A DNA stretch of 38,639 bases from Bacteroidota bacterium (lineage in GTDB: Bacteria > Bacteroidota > Ignavibacteria > Ignavibacteriales > Ignavibacteriaceae). This document shows, piece by piece, positions 17,429-26,495 of the stretch. The number at the start of each line of letters is the position of its first letter. Within the stretch, counting starts at the first letter, position 1. The notes below the pieces were generated by a model. That model worked only from the letters and a program-made list of their open reading frames with translations, ran no database searches and was not told where the DNA came from. The stretch spans positions 1 to 38,639 of the forward strand of contig JAKBMG010000192.1 of NCBI GenBank assembly GCA_021831685.1, read 5' to 3'. The position numbers and the translations under genes are program-made.

Positions 17429-20137
17429 ATGGACAATATTGATCAAAAACCAAAACATGATACTGAATTTAAGTTCCGGAAATATTTTATTTTTTTAATA
17501 TTGTTATTTCCTATTGTAGTATCTTCTACTGTTTTCCCAAAGGATAGTGAAAAAGACATCTTACGCGCAACTTTAAAGAATGGTCTGCGTGTAGTTATTG
17601 TTAGGAATACATTAGCTCCGGTTGTTACAACCGAGATCAACTATATAGCCGGGTCCAATGAAGCGCCCAAAGGTTTTCCAGGTACTGCCCATGCTCTTGA
17701 ACATATGATGTTCAGAGGCAGTAAAGAACTCTCAGCGGATCAACTTGCTGACATTACCGCTGCAATGGGAGGAGATTTTAACGCCGATACCCGTCAAACC
17801 GTTACTCAATTTTTCTTTACCGTACCTTCCGAAGACTTAGACGTTGCACTTCACATCGAAGCAATAAGAATGAAAAGTCTATTAGCAACTGATTCTCTTT
17901 GGAAGAATGAGCGAGGAGCAATTGAACAAGAAGTGGCTTCCGATCTTTCCAATCCCCAATATGTTTTCTACACAAAACTTTTAAAAGAAATGTTCAATGG
18001 GACACCTTATGATCATGATGCTCTTGGAACACGTCCTTCGTTCGATAAAACGACTGGAGCAATGCTTAAAAATTTTCACGACACGTGGTACACACCTAAC
18101 AACGCTGTTCTTGTTATTGTTGGAGATATAAATCCTAATGCGGCACTAGATAAAGTGACCAAATTATTTGAAGCAATCCCTTCAAAGAAGACTCCAGATA
18201 GACCTGAAATAAATCTTAAGCCGATCAAAGCAGACACATTAAATTTAAAGACAGACCTTCCATATGGTTTAGCGTTAATTACCTTTCGATTACCTGGTTC
18301 AGATAACCCCGATTATTCAGCAGTGCAAATTCTATCCGATGTTTTAAGCAATCAAAGGGGAAATCTTTATTCAATGTTAGTTCCAACAGGTAAAGCACTT
18401 TATGCAGGATTTCAATATAGCGATCTTCCACAATCAGGATTGGGGTTCGCGCTTTCAGTTTTTCCGAAAGGTGCAGACTCAAAATATCTTATTAAAGAAG
18501 TTCAATCAATTTTGGATAAAGAAATTCAAAATGGTTTGTCTGAAGATTTAGTAGAAGCGGAAAAACGACATGAACTTGCAGATGCAGAATTTCAGAAAAA
18601 CTCCGTATCTGGGCTCGCATCGGCATGGTCTGAAGCGGTTGCTGTGGAAGGAAGAAATTCACCAGAAGATGATTTGAATGCAATAGAAAAAGTGACTGTT
18701 GCTGATGTAAATCGAGTTGCAAAAAAATATTTAGATTTCAATCATGCAATCTTTACAATACTCACTCCACAATCATCCGGCAAACCAATTTCCCAGAAAG
18801 GATTTGGAGGATCGGAATCTTTCGCTCCAAAAAATCCAAAAGAAGTCGAGCTTCCATTATGGGCTTCCAAAGCTTTAGGGAGATTATCTGTACCGGTATC
18901 CGACGTAAATCCTACAGTTACAATATTACCAAATGGAATTAAGCTAATTGTTCAACCCGAAACTGTAAGTAATACTATAAGTGTTTACGGAGAAATTAAA
19001 AATAATTCTGCACTTGAAACTCCAAAAGGCCATGATGGCGTTGACGGAGTATTACAACAATTATTCTCTTATGGCTCAAAAAATTTAGACAGAATAGACT
19101 TCCAGAAAGCTTTGGATGATATAGGTATTTATGAATCTGCCGGAACTTCATTCTCTGTTAAAACACTTTCTAATCATTTTGATAAAGCCGTAGAATTACT
19201 TGCAGAAAATGAATTAAACCCCGGTTTGCCTGATAATGCTTTTAACATATTAAAGATGCAATCTGCCGCAACAGTCGCCGGTGAATTAAATAGCCCTGAT
19301 TACTTATTTGGTAGAGCTTTAACCAAAGCACTTTATCCGGAGAATGATCCGATACAACGCGAGGCAACTCCCAAGACCATTAATTCACTTAAGCTAAAAG
19401 ATGTTAAAGATTATTTTGCAAAGGTATATCGCCCCGATTTAACAACTATTGTAGTAATAGGAAATGTTAGTCCCGATATGGCTAAAAAAGTTATTGAAAA
19501 ATATTTTGGTAGTTGGAAAGCTGAGGGACAAAAACCAGAGACAGAATTTCTACCAGTGCCATTAAATAAACCTGTAACATCTTCTGTACCGGATCAGAGT
19601 CGAGTTCAGGATAAGGTAACTCTTGCTCAGACGTTAGCGCTTACCCGTTCTAACCCTGATTATTATGCGCTTGAACTTGGGAACCATGTTCTTGGCGGTG
19701 CTTTTTATGCAACAAGATTTTATAAGGATTTGCGTGAGAACGCAGGTTTAGTTTATTATGTTACCTCGTCTTTTAACATAGGGAAAACGCGTGCGAATTA
19801 CTCGGTAAATTATGGATGTGATCCTCCAAATGTTTTAAAAGCTCGAGCGATTATTGAACGTGACTTGAAGCAAATGCAAACTAATAATGTAACTGCGCAT
19901 GAACTCGAACAGGCAAAGGCAATGCTTATGCGAGAAATTCCTCTTTCCGAAGCAAGTTTAAGTAGTATTGCAGGTGGTTTACTTTCGCGCTCAGTTAGTG
20001 AGCTTCCCTTAGATGAACCTACAATTGCTGCTAAAAAATATCTCCAATTGAATGCTAATGATGTTAGGAGAGCTTTTGCAAAGTGGATTCGTCCTGTGGA
20101 TTTTGTTCAAGTCACCGAAGGACCAAATCCAAAATAG
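17429..20137 (+). CDS. M16-family zinc metalloprotease (insulinase/pitrilysin-like), exported
   Basis: Clamshell peptidase for short peptides. A cytosolic lead of about 20 residues is followed by a hydrophobic segment (YFIFLILLFPIVVSSTVF), so the protein is exported or membrane-anchored in the periplasm. The inverted zinc motif is H88-A-L-E91-H92 with the third ligand E168, 76 residues on in ERGAIEQEV, the canonical spacing. The second half (from about residue 480) repeats the fold without the zinc motif, as usual for two-domain M16B proteins. The 902-residue length suits a fused active-plus-inactive pair. The ATG at 17429 is preferred over the TTG at 17414 because GAAGGAAG sits between them. 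It follows the Asp-box gene by about 100 bases. Confidence 0.92.
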   Translation: MDNIDQKPKHDTEFKFRKYFIFLILLFPIVVSSTVFPKDSEKDILRATLKNGLRVVIVRNTLAPVVTTEINYIAGSNEAPKGFPGTAHALEHMMFRGSKELSADQLADITAAMGGDFNADTRQTVTQFFFTVPSEDLDVALHIEAIRMKSLLATDSLWKNERGAIEQEVASDLSNPQYVFYTKLLKEMFNGTPYDHDALGTRPSFDKTTGAMLKNFHDTWYTPNNAVLVIVGDINPNAALDKVTKLFEAIPSKKTPDRPEINLKPIKADTLNLKTDLPYGLALITFRLPGSDNPDYSAVQILSDVLSNQRGNLYSMLVPTGKALYAGFQYSDLPQSGLGFALSVFPKGADSKYLIKEVQSILDKEIQNGLSEDLVEAEKRHELADAEFQKNSVSGLASAWSEAVAVEGRNSPEDDLNAIEKVTVADVNRVAKKYLDFNHAIFTILTPQSSGKPISQKGFGGSESFAPKNPKEVELPLWASKALGRLSVPVSDVNPTVTILPNGIKLIVQPETVSNTISVYGEIKNNSALETPKGHDGVDGVLQQLFSYGSKNLDRIDFQKALDDIGIYESAGTSFSVKTLSNHFDKAVELLAENELNPGLPDNAFNILKMQSAATVAGELNSPDYLFGRALTKALYPENDPIQREATPKTINSLKLKDVKDYFAKVYRPDLTTIVVIGNVSPDMAKKVIEKYFGSWKAEGQKPETEFLPVPLNKPVTSSVPDQSRVQDKVTLAQTLALTRSNPDYYALELGNHVLGGAFYATRFYKDLRENAGLVYYVTSSFNIGKTRANYSVNYGCDPPNVLKARAIIERDLKQMQTNNVTAHELEQAKAMLMREIPLSEASLSSIAGGLLSRSVSELPLDEPTIAAKKYLQLNANDVRRAFAKWIRPVDFVQVTEGPNPK

Positions 20138-20164
20138 TTAGGTTGTGGCTTATGTGGTTTTAAA

Positions 20165-20198
20165 ATGATGGATTGAAGGAATTTAATTTCACCATCAT
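20165..20198. repeat. Hairpin after the M16 protease gene, possible terminator
   Basis: ATGATGG (20165-20171) pairs with CCATCAT (20192-20198) across a 20-base loop that itself contains TGAA/TTCA. Only a broken pyrimidine stretch follows, so termination is uncertain. Confidence 0.35.
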
Positions 20199-20306
20199 TC
20201 CATCTTTCCATAAATCTAAAACACAAATAATATGACTTATTTTTTTCCAAATGTTTGTTAGAGACTAAAATGGGAAGTATTTGAATTCTGAGATTATCAA
20301 TACTAG

Positions 20307-20337
20307 TTGTAAAAAAAATCTTCATTTGATATATTTG
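20307..20337 (+). promoter_or_regulatory. Bacteroidetes-type promoter abutting the PASTA gene start
   Basis: TTG (20307-20309), 20 bases, then TATATTTG (20330-20337), a full match to the TAnnTTTG element. The expected transcription start falls at or within a few bases of the ATG at 20343, and no ribosome site is visible before it. The transcript may be leaderless. Confidence 0.45.
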
Positions 20338-20342
20338 ACATA

Positions 20343-21092
20343 ATGAAAAATTACCTAAAAAATCCCCGTATAAAAAGAATCTTATACTATTTAGCAGGCT
20401 TCTTTATATTCGTTTTAATAATGAATTATATTGTTATGCCGTGGTATGTCGACGAACCCGAAAAACCAGTTCCTAAAGTAATTGGGTTAAATACAGATGA
20501 TGCTATTAGTATTTTACGGAATGCAGATTTGGTTCCTGTTATTGGCGATACAACTTACGATGAAAAATATCCCAAAGGCAGCATAATTTATCAACGTCCG
20601 AATGCGGGAGAAATTGTTAAAATTAATAGAAGAATATATTTATTTATTAGCGGCGGTGAACCGATTGTGGCTGTACCGGTATTGATAGGAAAATCGATTC
20701 GTGATGCAAAATTTAGTCTGGAAAGAGTGGGGCTAAATCTCGGAAAGATAGATTCAGTTGCATCTACTAATCCATCTAATATGATATTTGATCAACAATT
20801 TGCTGCGGGCACGCCCCTAAAAAAAGGGGACTACGTTGGCGTTTCTTTAAGTATCGGTAATAATGCTAACGGAATTATTGTGCCAAATCTAATCGGGAAA
20901 TCTCTTACTGAAGCAGAAAAAATATTGGTTGACAGTACTTTGAAAGTTGGAAAGATTAATTATCAACCTTCTGTTTCTTTACTACCAAATACTGTTCTTG
21001 ATCAATATCCAAGCAATGGAATCCGAGTAACTTCGGGCTCGTCAATAGATTTATTTTTAACAAAACCTACAAACACAGAAAACAGACAATAA
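20343..21092 (+). CDS. Membrane-anchored triple-PASTA protein without kinase domain
   Basis: A short basic N-terminus (NPRIKR) and one transmembrane helix (ILYYLAGFFIFVLIMNYIVM, about residues 14-33) place the rest outside the cytoplasmic membrane. Three PASTA repeats follow at about 45-107, 112-177 and 180-245, each with the alternation of a V-P-x-L/V-I-G-x-S strand-turn, a helix and a P-x-x-G-x turn (for example VPVLIGKSIRDAKFSLERVG and VPNLIGKSLTEAEKILV). PASTA domains bind peptidoglycan fragments or act as spacers in kinases and penicillin-binding proteins; neither enzyme is attached here. Kinase-free PASTA proteins occur in Bacteroidota. rpe follows after a very short gap. It may lead the rpe-folP-cdaA series. 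Confidence 0.88.
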   Translation: MKNYLKNPRIKRILYYLAGFFIFVLIMNYIVMPWYVDEPEKPVPKVIGLNTDDAISILRNADLVPVIGDTTYDEKYPKGSIIYQRPNAGEIVKINRRIYLFISGGEPIVAVPVLIGKSIRDAKFSLERVGLNLGKIDSVASTNPSNMIFDQQFAAGTPLKKGDYVGVSLSIGNNANGIIVPNLIGKSLTEAEKILVDSTLKVGKINYQPSVSLLPNTVLDQYPSNGIRVTSGSSIDLFLTKPTNTENRQ

Positions 21093-21103
21093 AAGTGAAA
21101 CAA

Positions 21104-21757
21104 ATGGCAATTCTAGCTCCTTCAATTTTAGCAGCGGACTTATCTAATCTTGCTCAACAAATTAGAATGGTAGAAATAGCGGGAGCAAATTGGATCCATT
21201 GCGATATTATGGACGGACATTTTGTCCCTAACATAACTTTCGGCCCAATCATTGTAAAAGCAGCTAGAAGAGTTACCAAGCTTCCGCTTGACGTTCATTT
21301 GATGATTGAAAAACCTGATAATTACCTGGAAGATTTTATTAAGGCAGGGGCGACTACAATTACAGTGCATCAAGAAGAAGTTATTCATTTAAATAGAACA
21401 ATCAATGAAATTAAAACACTTGGCGCAAAAGCCGGCGTAGCAATAAATCCATCAACACCTGTAAGTACGCTTGAGGATATTGCAGAGTTTGTAGATCTAG
21501 TTTTGATAATGTCTGTCAATCCAGGTTTTGGCGGACAGACATTTATTAATAATTCTTTAAGGAAAGTTGGGGAAGTCGCCGAATTAAGAAAAAAGTTAAA
21601 CGCAAATTTCCTAATCGAAATAGACGGTGGGATAGATAGGGTTACGGCAAAGCAATCGCTTGATGCTGGGTGTGATGTCCTTGTCGCCGGTACATCAATA
21701 TTTAAAAGCGATAATATTTCTGCGGCAACTATAGAACTAAAAAATCTTATTGGCTAA
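21104..21757 (+). CDS. rpe: Ribulose-phosphate 3-epimerase
   Basis: Interconverts ribulose 5-phosphate and xylulose 5-phosphate in the pentose phosphate pathway. TIM-barrel motifs are all present: APSILAADLSNL, the metal-site HCDIMDGHFVPNITFG, DVHLMIEKP, VNPGFGGQTF, EIDGGI and the phosphate-binding VAGTSIF. The ATG at 21104 gives 217 residues and the family-typical beginning MAILAPSIL. A GTG at 21095, two bases after the PASTA stop, would add three residues; neither has a good ribosome site. An 82-base gap without an obvious terminator separates it from folP. Confidence 0.95.
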   Translation: MAILAPSILAADLSNLAQQIRMVEIAGANWIHCDIMDGHFVPNITFGPIIVKAARRVTKLPLDVHLMIEKPDNYLEDFIKAGATTITVHQEEVIHLNRTINEIKTLGAKAGVAINPSTPVSTLEDIAEFVDLVLIMSVNPGFGGQTFINNSLRKVGEVAELRKKLNANFLIEIDGGIDRVTAKQSLDAGCDVLVAGTSIFKSDNISAATIELKNLIG

Positions 21758-21839
21758 ATGAGAATATTCGGCTAATAGACATTCCGAAAGCAAGCCTTAT
21801 TTTTTATGACTCATTCTTAGAATTGTTAAAGGATGTTTT

Positions 21840-22994
21840 TTGATTATTCAGATAATAAATCTTTCCCCCGTTGAAGTCTTCAAACAGTACAGCGATATGT
21901 ATAAAATATATCGAGACGAACATCAACAAGGAATTACCGGTTTAGAAATTAGATCTATTCCCAGAAGACTTTCACAAGAAGTTCAGAACATAGTTTTAAG
22001 GGGAGAAGTAACTTCCTATATGCAGGACACTAAAACCGGAGAAATAAATTTATTTATACTCGCTTCTATTAAAGAGCTGAAAGAACTATCAAAAAGAATT
22101 TTATCGCTCGGCAATGAAGACATTGGTCATAATATCCACAATATAATAAACAACTTTGAGGATTATGATTTAAATAAATATTTAATCGGAAAGAAGGAAT
22201 TTAATTTTAATAATGCTTATGTTATGGGAATTCTAAATGTAACTCCGGATTCATTTTCAGACGGAGGATTATATTATGACAAAGACTCAGCAGTTAAGCA
22301 TGCGATAAATATGATTGACTTAGGTGCGGATATTATTGATATCGGTGGAGAATCAACACGTCCTGGTTCGGAAATTGTTTCTGCACAGGAAGAAATGAAG
22401 AGAGTAATTCCAGTATTGGAAAAAATAATTTCTGAAAAACCGGATGCAATTATTTCAATTGACACAAATAAAAAAATAGTTGCGGAAAAGGCTTTAGAAA
22501 TAGGCGCAAAAATAATAAACGATATTAGCGGTTTATCTTTCGATCCGGAAATTGCGGATGTTGTGAAAAAACACGATGCTACATTAGTCATAATGCACAT
22601 GAAAGGGACTCCTAAGAATATGCAGCTTAACCCTTCATATGATAATGTCATAAAAGAAATTTATGATTTCTTTTATGAAAAAATAGCATTTGCAAAAACG
22701 ATAGGGATAGATAAATTATTTATAGACCCAGGAATTGGATTTGGGAAACGGATAGAAGATAACTTTGAAATTATTAGAAGGTTAGGAGACTTCAAAAGTC
22801 TCGGAATTCCCTTGATGATCGGAATTTCAAGAAAATCCTTTTTGGGCAAAACATTAAATCTTGATGTAAATTTGCGTGACACAGCAACATCTATTGCCGA
22901 ATCAATTTCAATAAAGAACGGCGCAAGAATTATTAGAACGCATAATGTAAATTATGGCGTACAAGTTTGTAAACTTTTAAATTATCTTACTTAG
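21840..22994 (+). CDS. folP: Dihydropteroate synthase with N-terminal extension domain
   Basis: Joins para-aminobenzoate to the pterin pyrophosphate in folate synthesis. Residues from about 127 to the end are the DHPS barrel: VMGILNVTPDSFSDGG, DIGGESTRPGS, IINDISG, LVIMHMKGTPKNMQ, FIDPGIGFGK, GISRKSFLG and RTHNV. Ahead of it is an extra domain of about 125 residues (PVEVFKQYSDMYKIYRDEH to ELSKRIL), making 384 residues against roughly 270-280 for the core enzyme. Similar extensions are known in some bacterial and archaeal DHPS, with no firm function. The start is TTG at 21840, with AAGGA at 21829-21833; the nearby ATG at 21833 is out of frame. Two bases separate it from cdaA. Confidence 0.93.
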   Translation: MIIQIINLSPVEVFKQYSDMYKIYRDEHQQGITGLEIRSIPRRLSQEVQNIVLRGEVTSYMQDTKTGEINLFILASIKELKELSKRILSLGNEDIGHNIHNIINNFEDYDLNKYLIGKKEFNFNNAYVMGILNVTPDSFSDGGLYYDKDSAVKHAINMIDLGADIIDIGGESTRPGSEIVSAQEEMKRVIPVLEKIISEKPDAIISIDTNKKIVAEKALEIGAKIINDISGLSFDPEIADVVKKHDATLVIMHMKGTPKNMQLNPSYDNVIKEIYDFFYEKIAFAKTIGIDKLFIDPGIGFGKRIEDNFEIIRRLGDFKSLGIPLMIGISRKSFLGKTLNLDVNLRDTATSIAESISIKNGARIIRTHNVNYGVQVCKLLNYLT

Positions 22995-22996
22995 AA

Positions 22997-23815
22997 ATGA
23001 TCGAACTTTTTAAAATTGGATTTCTTACTGTCTCATTCACTGATATTATAGACATTTTAATAGTCACGTTTATTATTTATAAACTTTACGTGCTTTTGAA
23101 CAGAACCATTGCTGCACAAATATTTATCGGCTTGATGATAATTCTATTTTTATCTTTTATTGCTCAGGCGGTAAACTTAAAAGTTCTAAGTTGGTTATTA
23201 AGATTCGTAACTGATGTTTGGGTAATTGCTTTTGTAATTTTATTTCAACCGGAAATACGAAGGTTGCTTGTAATTGTTGCAAGAAATCCATTTTTCAGAA
23301 TGTTTGTAAAATCCGAATCTCTACAGTCAGCCTCTATAATTACCGAAGCGGCATTTGATCTTTCACAGCGCCAACACGGAGCTTTAATGGTAATTGTTAA
23401 GTCGACAGGGATTAGAGGTTACGTTGAAACCGGGGAAATAATGAACGCAAAGCTAAGCGCAGCACTGCTTGAGTCCATCTTTTTCCCGCGTTCACCTATG
23501 CATGACGGTGCAGTTGTAATTAATAAAGATACCATTGAAGCAGCCCGCTGTACATTACCCCTTTCAATAACTACTAGAGTGAATGGAGAAAGCTTAGGCA
23601 TGAGGCATCGTGCTGGACTTGGAATATCTGAGCAAGCGGACGTTATTAGCGTAATAGTATCTGAAGAAACTGGAAGCATTTCTGTTGCCGAAGATGGTCA
23701 ACTCTATAAAGGACTGTCTAAAGAAGCATTAAGAAATAAATTATCTAAGGCTTTTAAGGTACCAACCACAAAAGGATGGCGAAGGTTAATTGAACAATAT
23801 ATTAAAGAAAAATAA
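22997..23815 (+). CDS. cdaA: Membrane diadenylate cyclase CdaA (DisA_N domain)
   Basis: Condenses two ATP into cyclic di-AMP, a signal for potassium and cell-wall homeostasis. Three transmembrane helices occupy about residues 10-85, followed by the DAC domain. Both active-site motifs are intact: DGA at 170-172 (MHDGAVVI) and RHR at 203-205 (GMRHRAGLGISEQADV), followed by SEETGSISVA. At 272 residues it is CdaA length. It follows folP after two bases, a pairing frequent in Bacteroidota; in Firmicutes cdaA instead neighbours cdaR and glmM, absent here. The next gene overlaps its end by 26 bases. Confidence 0.95.
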   Translation: MIELFKIGFLTVSFTDIIDILIVTFIIYKLYVLLNRTIAAQIFIGLMIILFLSFIAQAVNLKVLSWLLRFVTDVWVIAFVILFQPEIRRLLVIVARNPFFRMFVKSESLQSASIITEAAFDLSQRQHGALMVIVKSTGIRGYVETGEIMNAKLSAALLESIFFPRSPMHDGAVVINKDTIEAARCTLPLSITTRVNGESLGMRHRAGLGISEQADVISVIVSEETGSISVAEDGQLYKGLSKEALRNKLSKAFKVPTTKGWRRLIEQYIKEK

Positions 23816-24458
23816 GGTTTGTGCAGTTATTCCGTTTTACAACGAAAGTGAAAATATAAACGGCATAATTAGAGAAACATTACCCTTTGTAGATAAAATA
23901 TTTGCAGTCAATGATGGTTCTACTGATGATTCTCTAACAAAAGTTTTTAAAGACGATAGAGTGACGTTAATAAGTTATCAGGATAACAGGGGCAAAGGTT
24001 TTGCCTTAAACGCTGGATTTAAAAAAAGCATTGAAGATAATTATGATTTTACAGTTACGATTGATGCAGACTTTCAACACAAACCTGAATATATTCCGAG
24101 CTTGATTAAAGGTCTTGAAAATAATGATGTGATTATCGGCAATAGATTAAATAAATTGAACCGTATGCCGTTTCTAAGAATTTTAAGCAATAAGATTACC
24201 TCGTTTTTATTAAGCGTTAAAACAAAAGAGAAAATATTGGATAGTCAATGCGGTTTCAGAGTGTACAGGACGAAAATATTAACGTCCATATTGCCGTCAT
24301 TTACAGGATTTGAAGCTGAGAGCGAAATTATCTTGAATGCTTCGAAAAATAACTTTAGAATTGCTTTTGTTTACATTCCAACAATTTACAATAATGAAAA
24401 AAGCAAAATGAAACCTTTAAATGCAATTAAAGGTTTTATAAAGGTAATGCTGAAATAA
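23790..24458 (+). CDS. Family 2 glycosyltransferase (polyprenyl-phosphate sugar transferase type)
   Basis: Inverting GT-A transferase. Motifs are AVIPFYNESENI at the N-terminus, AVNDGSTDDS, the metal-binding TIDADFQHKPEY (DAD), IIGNRLNKLNRMP and a C-terminal QCGFRVY region. The pattern resembles dolichol/undecaprenyl-phosphate mannosyl- or glucosyltransferases, but the membrane helices of the larger forms are absent; it is 222 residues. The only in-frame start before the first motif is TTG at 23790, inside cdaA, with GAAGG five bases upstream, so the genes overlap by 26 bases and are probably coupled. Acceptor and sugar are unknown. Confidence 0.85.
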   Translation: MNNILKKNKVCAVIPFYNESENINGIIRETLPFVDKIFAVNDGSTDDSLTKVFKDDRVTLISYQDNRGKGFALNAGFKKSIEDNYDFTVTIDADFQHKPEYIPSLIKGLENNDVIIGNRLNKLNRMPFLRILSNKITSFLLSVKTKEKILDSQCGFRVYRTKILTSILPSFTGFEAESEIILNASKNNFRIAFVYIPTIYNNEKSKMKPLNAIKGFIKVMLK

Positions 24459-24461
24459 TTT

Positions 24462-24926
24462 ATGATGAAGAATAAGAAGTGGAAAATAAAGGGCTTAAAA
24501 GACGATACGCCTTTGAGTGAAACTTCAAGAATTGTACTGCGGCAAAAATTAAATGGTGTTTTAAGCTCAATAAAAAAATACTTTATCAATACCTCTCCTG
24601 AAAATTTGCATAATCTTAGGATAGCATTAAGGCGGCTTAGGTACAATCTGGAAATCTTTATTTCTTGTTTTGATGAGAAAAAAATTATATTATTTTATCA
24701 GAAAGTTGAAAACCTTCAAGATGTTACTGGAAATTTAAGGGATCTGGATGTGTTATCGAAAAATATTGAGTTGAATAGCGCTCCCGGTGAAAATGACAAA
24801 ATGAAATTGCTAAGTGAAAAAGTTGAGATTCAAAAGAAAGAATTATTTGACGGGCTTAAATTAAGCTTAATGGAATTTCTTCATAGCAAAAACCTAAAAG
24901 AATTTAAGAAAATGATTTATAATTGA
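24462..24926 (+). CDS. Short CHAD-domain protein
   Basis: CHAD domains are alpha-helical bundles with conserved histidines and arginines that bind inorganic polyphosphate. Here the signature LHNLRIALRRLRYNLEIF is followed about 40 residues later by LQDVTGNLRDLDVL, both typical. The protein is only 154 residues, about half a full CHAD domain, with a basic N-terminus (KNKKWKIKG). It starts three bases after the glycosyltransferase stop and ends ten bases before the UPF0173 gene, so it is in the middle of the operon. A Ppx/GppA polyphosphate-type phosphatase lies 4 kb downstream. A truncated or half-domain form is possible. Confidence 0.75.
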   Translation: MMKNKKWKIKGLKDDTPLSETSRIVLRQKLNGVLSSIKKYFINTSPENLHNLRIALRRLRYNLEIFISCFDEKKIILFYQKVENLQDVTGNLRDLDVLSKNIELNSAPGENDKMKLLSEKVEIQKKELFDGLKLSLMEFLHSKNLKEFKKMIYN

Positions 24927-24936
24927 AGGAGGAAAA

Positions 24937-25614
24937 ATGAAACTTAAATATTTTTCGCACTCTGCATTTCAAATTACTGCAAATAATGGAAAAATAATAT
25001 TGATAGATCCCTTTTTAGACGGCAATCCGACATCGCCGGAAAAGTCAGATAATATAAATGCGGATTACATTATATTAACCCACGCACACGGCGATCATAT
25101 CGGAGATGCTTTCAAGATTGCAGAGCGATGCGGATCAACCTTTATTTGCGTCAATGAACTCGCAAATTACTGCCAGGCAAAAGGATTTACTGCACACAAC
25201 ATGCATATAGGTGGCGGTTTTAATTTTGATTTTGGAAAAGTGAAATTTACAATAGCTCATCATGGTTCAATAACTCCGGAAGGGCAATATGCCGGTGAAC
25301 CAGCAGGTGTCATTATCACTATAGGGAAAATTTCTATTTATCATACCGGCGACACCGGTCTATTTTATGATATGAAACTTATTGGAGAAATGACGCCCGT
25401 TGATATTATGCTGCTTCCTATCGGAGATAATTTTACGATGGGAATTACCGATGCCGTGAGAGCTGTTGAATTAGTAAACCCTAAATTAGCAATCCCAATA
25501 CATTTTAACACATTTCCGGTAATTGCAGCAAACCCAAAGGAGTTTAAGGATAAAATAGAAGACAAAGGTTTTCAGTGCAGAATTCTTAATTATGGCGAAG
25601 AAATAGAATTTTAG
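24937..25614 (+). CDS. UPF0173-type metal-dependent hydrolase (metallo-beta-lactamase fold)
   Basis: Predicted Zn-dependent hydrolase of unknown substrate. The metal-binding signature is LTHAHGDHIGDA, preceded by ILIDPFLDGNP and followed by IAHHGS, YHTGDTGLFYDM and the final ligand in IPIHFNTFP. Length 225 is standard for the family. A strong GGAGG at about eight bases before the ATG suggests good independent translation although only ten bases separate it from the CHAD gene. It ends the PASTA-to-hydrolase series; a 108-base gap follows before parA. Confidence 0.88.
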   Translation: MKLKYFSHSAFQITANNGKIILIDPFLDGNPTSPEKSDNINADYIILTHAHGDHIGDAFKIAERCGSTFICVNELANYCQAKGFTAHNMHIGGGFNFDFGKVKFTIAHHGSITPEGQYAGEPAGVIITIGKISIYHTGDTGLFYDMKLIGEMTPVDIMLLPIGDNFTMGITDAVRAVELVNPKLAIPIHFNTFPVIAANPKEFKDKIEDKGFQCRILNYGEEIEF

Positions 25615-25722
25615 TTTTCCCGGTCATAAATTATACTTTTTACGAAAAAATATTTTTAAAGAAATATTTAAAAGCTTATCTTAGAATCGTTTTATAATTT
25701 CAGTTTAATAAATTAGGTCTTA

Positions 25723-26493
25723 ATGGGAAAAGTAATTTCTATAGCTAATCAGAAGGGCGGAGTCGGAAAAACTACAACCTCAATAAATCTTTCATCATCT
25801 CTGGCAGCTGCGGAGAAAAAGACATTACTTATTGATATTGACCCGCAATCTAATTCATCATCAGGTTTAAGCGTTACAAATCATTCTCCATCAGTTTACG
25901 AAGTTTTGATTGGTCAGGAAGATATAAGTAAAGTAATAATTAATAGCTTTATGCCATATCTTGATATCTTACCTTCAAATATTAATCTTGTAGGAGCGGA
26001 GATTGAGATGGTTGATATGCCAGAACGCGAAAAATTAATGGGAAAGGCTATAAATCAAATAAAAGACAAATACGATTATATATTGATAGACTGTCCGCCA
26101 TCTCTTGGATTATTAACGTTAAATTCGCTTACTGCTTCTGATTCCGTTTTAATTCCGGTACAGTGCGAATACTTTGCTCTTGAAGGATTGGGACAACTTC
26201 TAAATACAATTAACATTGTCAAAAATCATTTTAACAAAAATTTAACTATCGAAGGAGTATTATTGACAATGTTCGATATCCGTCTTCGATTGTCGCAGCA
26301 AGTAGCAGATGAAGTAAGAAAATATTTTGGTGAAAAAGTTTATAAGACAGTGATTCATCGCAATGTTAGGATATCTGAAGCCCCTAGTTACGGCAAACCG
26401 GTTATCTTATATGATGCAGTTTCAACAGGGTCTAAAAATTATATTTCATTAGCAGCTGAGTTATTGGAAAGAAATTCAACAGAAGTTAAATAA
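25723..26493 (+). CDS. parA: Chromosome-partitioning ATPase ParA (Soj)
   Basis: Deviant-Walker ATPase that forms a nucleoid gradient driving segregation of ParB-bound origins. Residues 11-18 are KGGVGKTT with the signature lysine K11 and P-loop K16. Walker A-prime/B follow as [15 protein letters not shown] and [17 protein letters not shown], then [12 protein letters not shown] near the end. At 256 residues it lacks the long N-terminal DNA-binding extension of plasmid ParA, so it is chromosomal type. parB begins two bases after the stop. No parS-like palindrome (GTTTCACGTGAAAC type) was noticed nearby. Confidence 0.96.
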   Translation: MGKVISIANQKGGVGKTTTSINLSSSLAAAEKKTLLIDIDPQSNSSSGLSVTNHSPSVYEVLIGQEDISKVIINSFMPYLDILPSNINLVGAEIEMVDMPEREKLMGKAINQIKDKYDYILIDCPPSLGLLTLNSLTASDSVLIPVQCEYFALEGLGQLLNTINIVKNHFNKNLTIEGVLLTMFDIRLRLSQQVADEVRKYFGEKVYKTVIHRNVRISEAPSYGKPVILYDAVSTGSKNYISLAAELLERNSTEVK

Positions 26494-26495
26494 GT

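Noticed and set aside
25615-25722. Search for a parS site or DnaA boxes near parA-parB
   Set aside because: No GTTTCACGTGAAAC-like palindrome or DnaA-box cluster was noticed by eye, so no origin is claimed.
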